A DNA stretch of 64,000 nucleotides from Closterium sp. NIES-65 (Eukaryota > Streptophyta > Zygnematophyceae > Desmidiales > Closteriaceae), in contig CANXME010002501.1 in assembly GCA_948144175.1 (NCBI GenBank), forward strand, positions 143,432 to 207,431. The letters run 5' to 3'. The notes beneath the pieces were generated by a model. That model did no database searches, had not been told where the DNA came from, and was given only the letters and a program-made list of their open reading frames with translations. Made by a program: the position numbers and the translations under genes. Position 1 is the first letter of the stretch. Each line of letters starts with the position of its first letter. Below, piece by piece: positions 61,235-64,000 of the stretch.

Positions 61235-63726
61235 ATGGCCACCCCTTCCGGTAATATCCTGCCGCTAATAGCTGACGGCACCGTCAAAGCCTTGTGGCAC
61301 GATATTCTCCTCTTTCCGCCTCCTCCCTCTTCCTCTGCCGCCTCCTCCACCTTCCCTGACTCGGCAACGTACGGTGACGTCATCCCCTCTTACACCTCAT
61401 CCTTCTCCACCGCCCCCCCGCCGCCCGACAACCTCTGCATTTTCGTCTGCACGCGCACGCGTTCCGCGGAACCTGGCGCCGCGGGCGGCGCGGCGCGCGG
61501 GAAGGCTAGCAACTCCGCCTTCCGCGTGCGGCGGCGGCGGCTGCTGCTGAGCGGTGCGACGGAGTTCGACGAGGACGAGAACGTGCCGTGGAACATGGGC
61601 ATACTTCCGCAGACCTGCGTGCTCGCTTGCGGAGCCGCCGCTGACGCCGCGAATGACGGCGGTTCGCCGGGGAAAACCAGCAAACCGGCTCCGCAAAGCG
61701 CCATCGCTCCCGCAAGTGCCGGAAATGATTCCGGTGGTGGAAGCGCCGCGGGATCGTCGGACGGCTTCGCGTCGCTGTTCGATTACGCTCCGATACAGGC
61801 TATCGAGATAGGGTTTGCACCGCGAGAAATCGGGGATACGTACGGTGTGATTCCGCTAGCGGCGCTACCGGTGCAGCGACCTAATATGGGCGGCTCGGAG
61901 GTTTCCTATAGGCTGATTGTGATTGCGGCGGATGACCCGTTAATGATTCCGGAGGCGAGTGGCTATAACGGATTTGGAGTCGCGACGATCGGGGAGGGCC
62001 AGATTGCGGAGAGGGAGGAGTTGCAAGAGGAGGTGGAGCGGTGGGCCGTCAGAAACGGCTTCTCCAACCGAGTCGACGGTAAGTTAGTTAGGCGGCCCGC
62101 ATGTTTTCCCCCCTGGAATCTTCGGTCCCCGCTTCCCACTCTACTTCCCGCTTCCCCACTTTTCCCGCCTCCCCCGCTTTCCCCCGCTTCCTCTCGTACG
62201 TCGTTTGCTGCGCCGTCTCCTTCGGCCCCCCCTCCCCTCGATCCCCTTCCTTTTCGCCCCCTTCTTTCCGCACCCATGCAACCCTATTTCCCCCCTACCC
62301 CCTTCTCCCCAAATGTACGCATTCCCCCACACATCACCCCCCCCCCCTAACCCCATCGTTCCCCTCAACCGCTTCTTCCCTCTCTTTGGACCGCCAGATT
62401 GGGATCTGCAGGAGGATAAAGACGCGGATACAATCTTGATCGACGCGCATCGCGTCTGGAAGCTAGTCTTCCCGACCCTTCGCAAGCCGACGCGCCTCGC
62501 CCGTGGAGCGACCTTCCGCCGACTCGATCCACGGTCGTCCTTCGCGGCGCGTCCCGGAAGCCCCGCCACTGCGCCACCTCGCGTGCTGGAGCTCGTCGTG
62601 AAGCCGGCAGAGACGTGCGTGATTTCCGCCGCGAAATCCGCGTCGTTTTCGCACAAATCCGCGCGAAAGTTCAACGTGAGCGAGTTCAGCCGAGCGAAAA
62701 CCGTCGGGGGTGGCGAGTTGTACCGAAACGGTAGCTACGGCGACAGCTTCGGCAGATTCGACAGCCCCTATAGCGGTGGCAGCGACGCCGATTTGCTGTC
62801 ACCTGGAAGCGGCTTCGGCGGCGGCGAAAGCGGAAACAATAGCAGACGAGCCGTGGGGCTCCCTCCTGCGTCTCCCCCCCGGTGCGGCGCGTGCACAGCG
62901 TGGAGGCGCTTGAGGAAGAGGACGCGTCGCGGGGCTTAAGTAGGTCGGTAACTAAGTCTGCGCTAGTCCGAAGCTCGACAGTCTTGTCGAAGAGCAAATC
63001 GTCTCGCGCAATGAGAAAGAGCGTGAGCTTGAAAGCGGAATTAAATGGTGGGGAGGATGGCGGCAGAAGCGGGGGGCTTTGGTTTCGGCGCGGAAGCAGC
63101 AAGGGGAAGCGGTGCCACGATCGGAATCGACGAATATGGGTATCCGGGAATCGGACGGTGGCGATCATTCTTTGGGGGGACGGTGGGGAAGAAGCGGCGG
63201 GGGAGGTGGTTCAGAGGCGGGAGGAAAGGGGGAAGGCGGAAGGGGTTATTTACGCGCAGCCGCACTTCAGCGCAACTGGGGGGTGCGCGAGTGTTATCCA
63301 GGGGGACTGGCTCGGCGGGAAGCGGAAGCGAACGCGATCTTCCGCCATACGCCCCCTTCACTCGTCGCCACACGCACACTAGCGACAGTCGCAGCAGCGC
63401 CAGCGAAAAGTCGGACGAAGATTTGAGTTTTGTGGATGCTGACTTCAACGGGCTGGAATCGGCCAATCAGAAGGACATTCTCAAGGCCCGTCAGCCGCAG
63501 CGCGCGGCGTGGATGAAAAAGGCACTGAGTATGAAAGTGCCGAGTGGGCTTCACCATAAGCACATTCGTGACAGTCACCACCAGAGCGATACCTACAGTC
63601 CACAATCCATAAGTTCTTCTTACATGGGGAAACATGAGGACTTATACGGAGACCTTGCTACTGAGGATAATGAGTTTCTCAACATCGACCGTCCTGTAGC
63701 TGCTACAGTACAGTGCTTTAAAGGGG
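61235..63726 (+). CDS. Inorganic pyrophosphatase-like protein with Ser/Gly-rich extension
   Basis: Exon 1 (61235-62078) starts at CGCAATGG. It reads LWHDI, FRVRRRRLLL, VPWNMGILPQTC, EIGDTYGVIPLAAL, YRLIVIAADDPLM and EELQEEVERWAVRNGF, the order seen in soluble family I pyrophosphatases (WHD; NYGFIP; IG; IIAVxADDP; final helix), with low-complexity insertions. Exon 2 (62398 on) continues DWDLQEDKDADTILIDAHRVW, then a Ser/Arg/Gly-rich region (KSASFSHKSARKF, EDLSFVDADFNGLES, ANQKDILKARQPQRAAWMKK). The catalytic DxDPxD signature is not found, so hydrolysis of pyrophosphate is doubtful. The frame moves at a C run (about 62.875 kb) and returns at a G run (about 63.075 kb). A possible donor lies at 63727; the gene probably continues to or past the window end. 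Confidence 0.6.
62079..62397 (+). other. Intron of the pyrophosphatase-like gene
   Basis: Donor GACG|GTAAGT and acceptor GACCGCCAG|ATT, phase 1, with a very pyrimidine-rich body. Joins NRVD to DWDLQEDKD in frame. Confidence 0.75.
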
Positions 63727-64000
63727 GTAAAGGAAGCACCCCTAACCGCACCCCCAACCGCTCCCCCATTCGCTCCCCTATTAACTTCTCCGCTCTCGTC
63801 GTTTCAAGCTGCGTCTGTTCCCTCCAGTCGACGTGCTTCGTTGGAACCCTCCCTCAGAAGCTGGTTTGGAGAAGTTTCGGATTTTTTTCCTAAATCCCCC
63901 GTATTTGCAGCAGCAGGAAGCGTCTGCGTATGAAAGGATAAATCAGGACCGTCAGAGCAGGCGGCACGGTGGCCTTTACAGATGAGAAATCAGGCAGCAG
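63727..64000 (+). other. Possible intron and 3' part of the pyrophosphatase-like gene
   Basis: A donor-like GG|GTAAAG at 63727 and an acceptor TATTTGCAG at 63910. The frame QQEASAYERINQDRQSRRHG after the acceptor looks coding, but the phase does not match the donor, so the join is unresolved. Confidence 0.4.

Overview
The window is nuclear DNA of a eukaryote in the streptophyte (green plant/charophyte alga) line. The evidence is a homeodomain-leucine zipper (HD-Zip) gene, GT-AG introns, an F-box gene, and many Ty1/copia and Ty3/gypsy LTR elements whose primer-binding sites (PBS) match the plant initiator-tRNA 3' end (TGGTATCAGAGC). The high GC and compact introns fit a zygnematophyte alga or a bryophyte, but I cannot name the species.

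Region 1 (1-37.1 kb) is nested retrotransposon wreckage. A minus-strand copia element (A, pieces between about 4.3 and 20.7 kb) was interrupted by copia element B (6485-13491, perfect TSD GCAGC), by a gypsy element F (14121-19024, which carries a short non-autonomous copia element G), and by a 375-bp miniature LTR element (TRIM, 20293-20667, perfect TSD TTGTA) in its 5' LTR. Element B itself carries a plus-strand solo LTR (TSD GTAAC). To the left, a plus-strand copia integrase piece (H) is interrupted by a deleted copia element I (112-3250). To the right lie a full-length copia element D (20937-28126), an isolated RNase H fragment, the 5' end of a plus-strand copia element J, and a truncated minus-strand element E. 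All coding regions carry stops, frameshifts or deletions.

Region 2 (37.1-42.9 kb) is genic: a PIF/Harbinger-like MITE and a two-exon HD-Zip transcription factor gene (39448-41978).

Region 3 (42.9-56.3 kb) is best read as one minus-strand F-box gene running from 56342 to 42920. Its F-box is split by an intron with a clear donor and acceptor, and several downstream exon junctions agree in phase. The gene is full of tandem repeats: repeated exon pieces, a 25-bp array carrying GTGAGT in each copy, a 48-bp array of about 70 copies, and short perfect palindromes of the form TTTGAG-NNNN-CTCAAA lying at the joints of duplicated segments. This is the most unusual part of the window.

Region 4 (56.3-64 kb) is mostly non-coding, with a small family of TIR-bearing repeats and an AT-rich island, followed by a plus-strand gene from 61235 whose first exon encodes an inorganic-pyrophosphatase-like domain lacking the catalytic aspartate signature. 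It is followed by a long Ser/Gly-rich extension that runs toward the window end.
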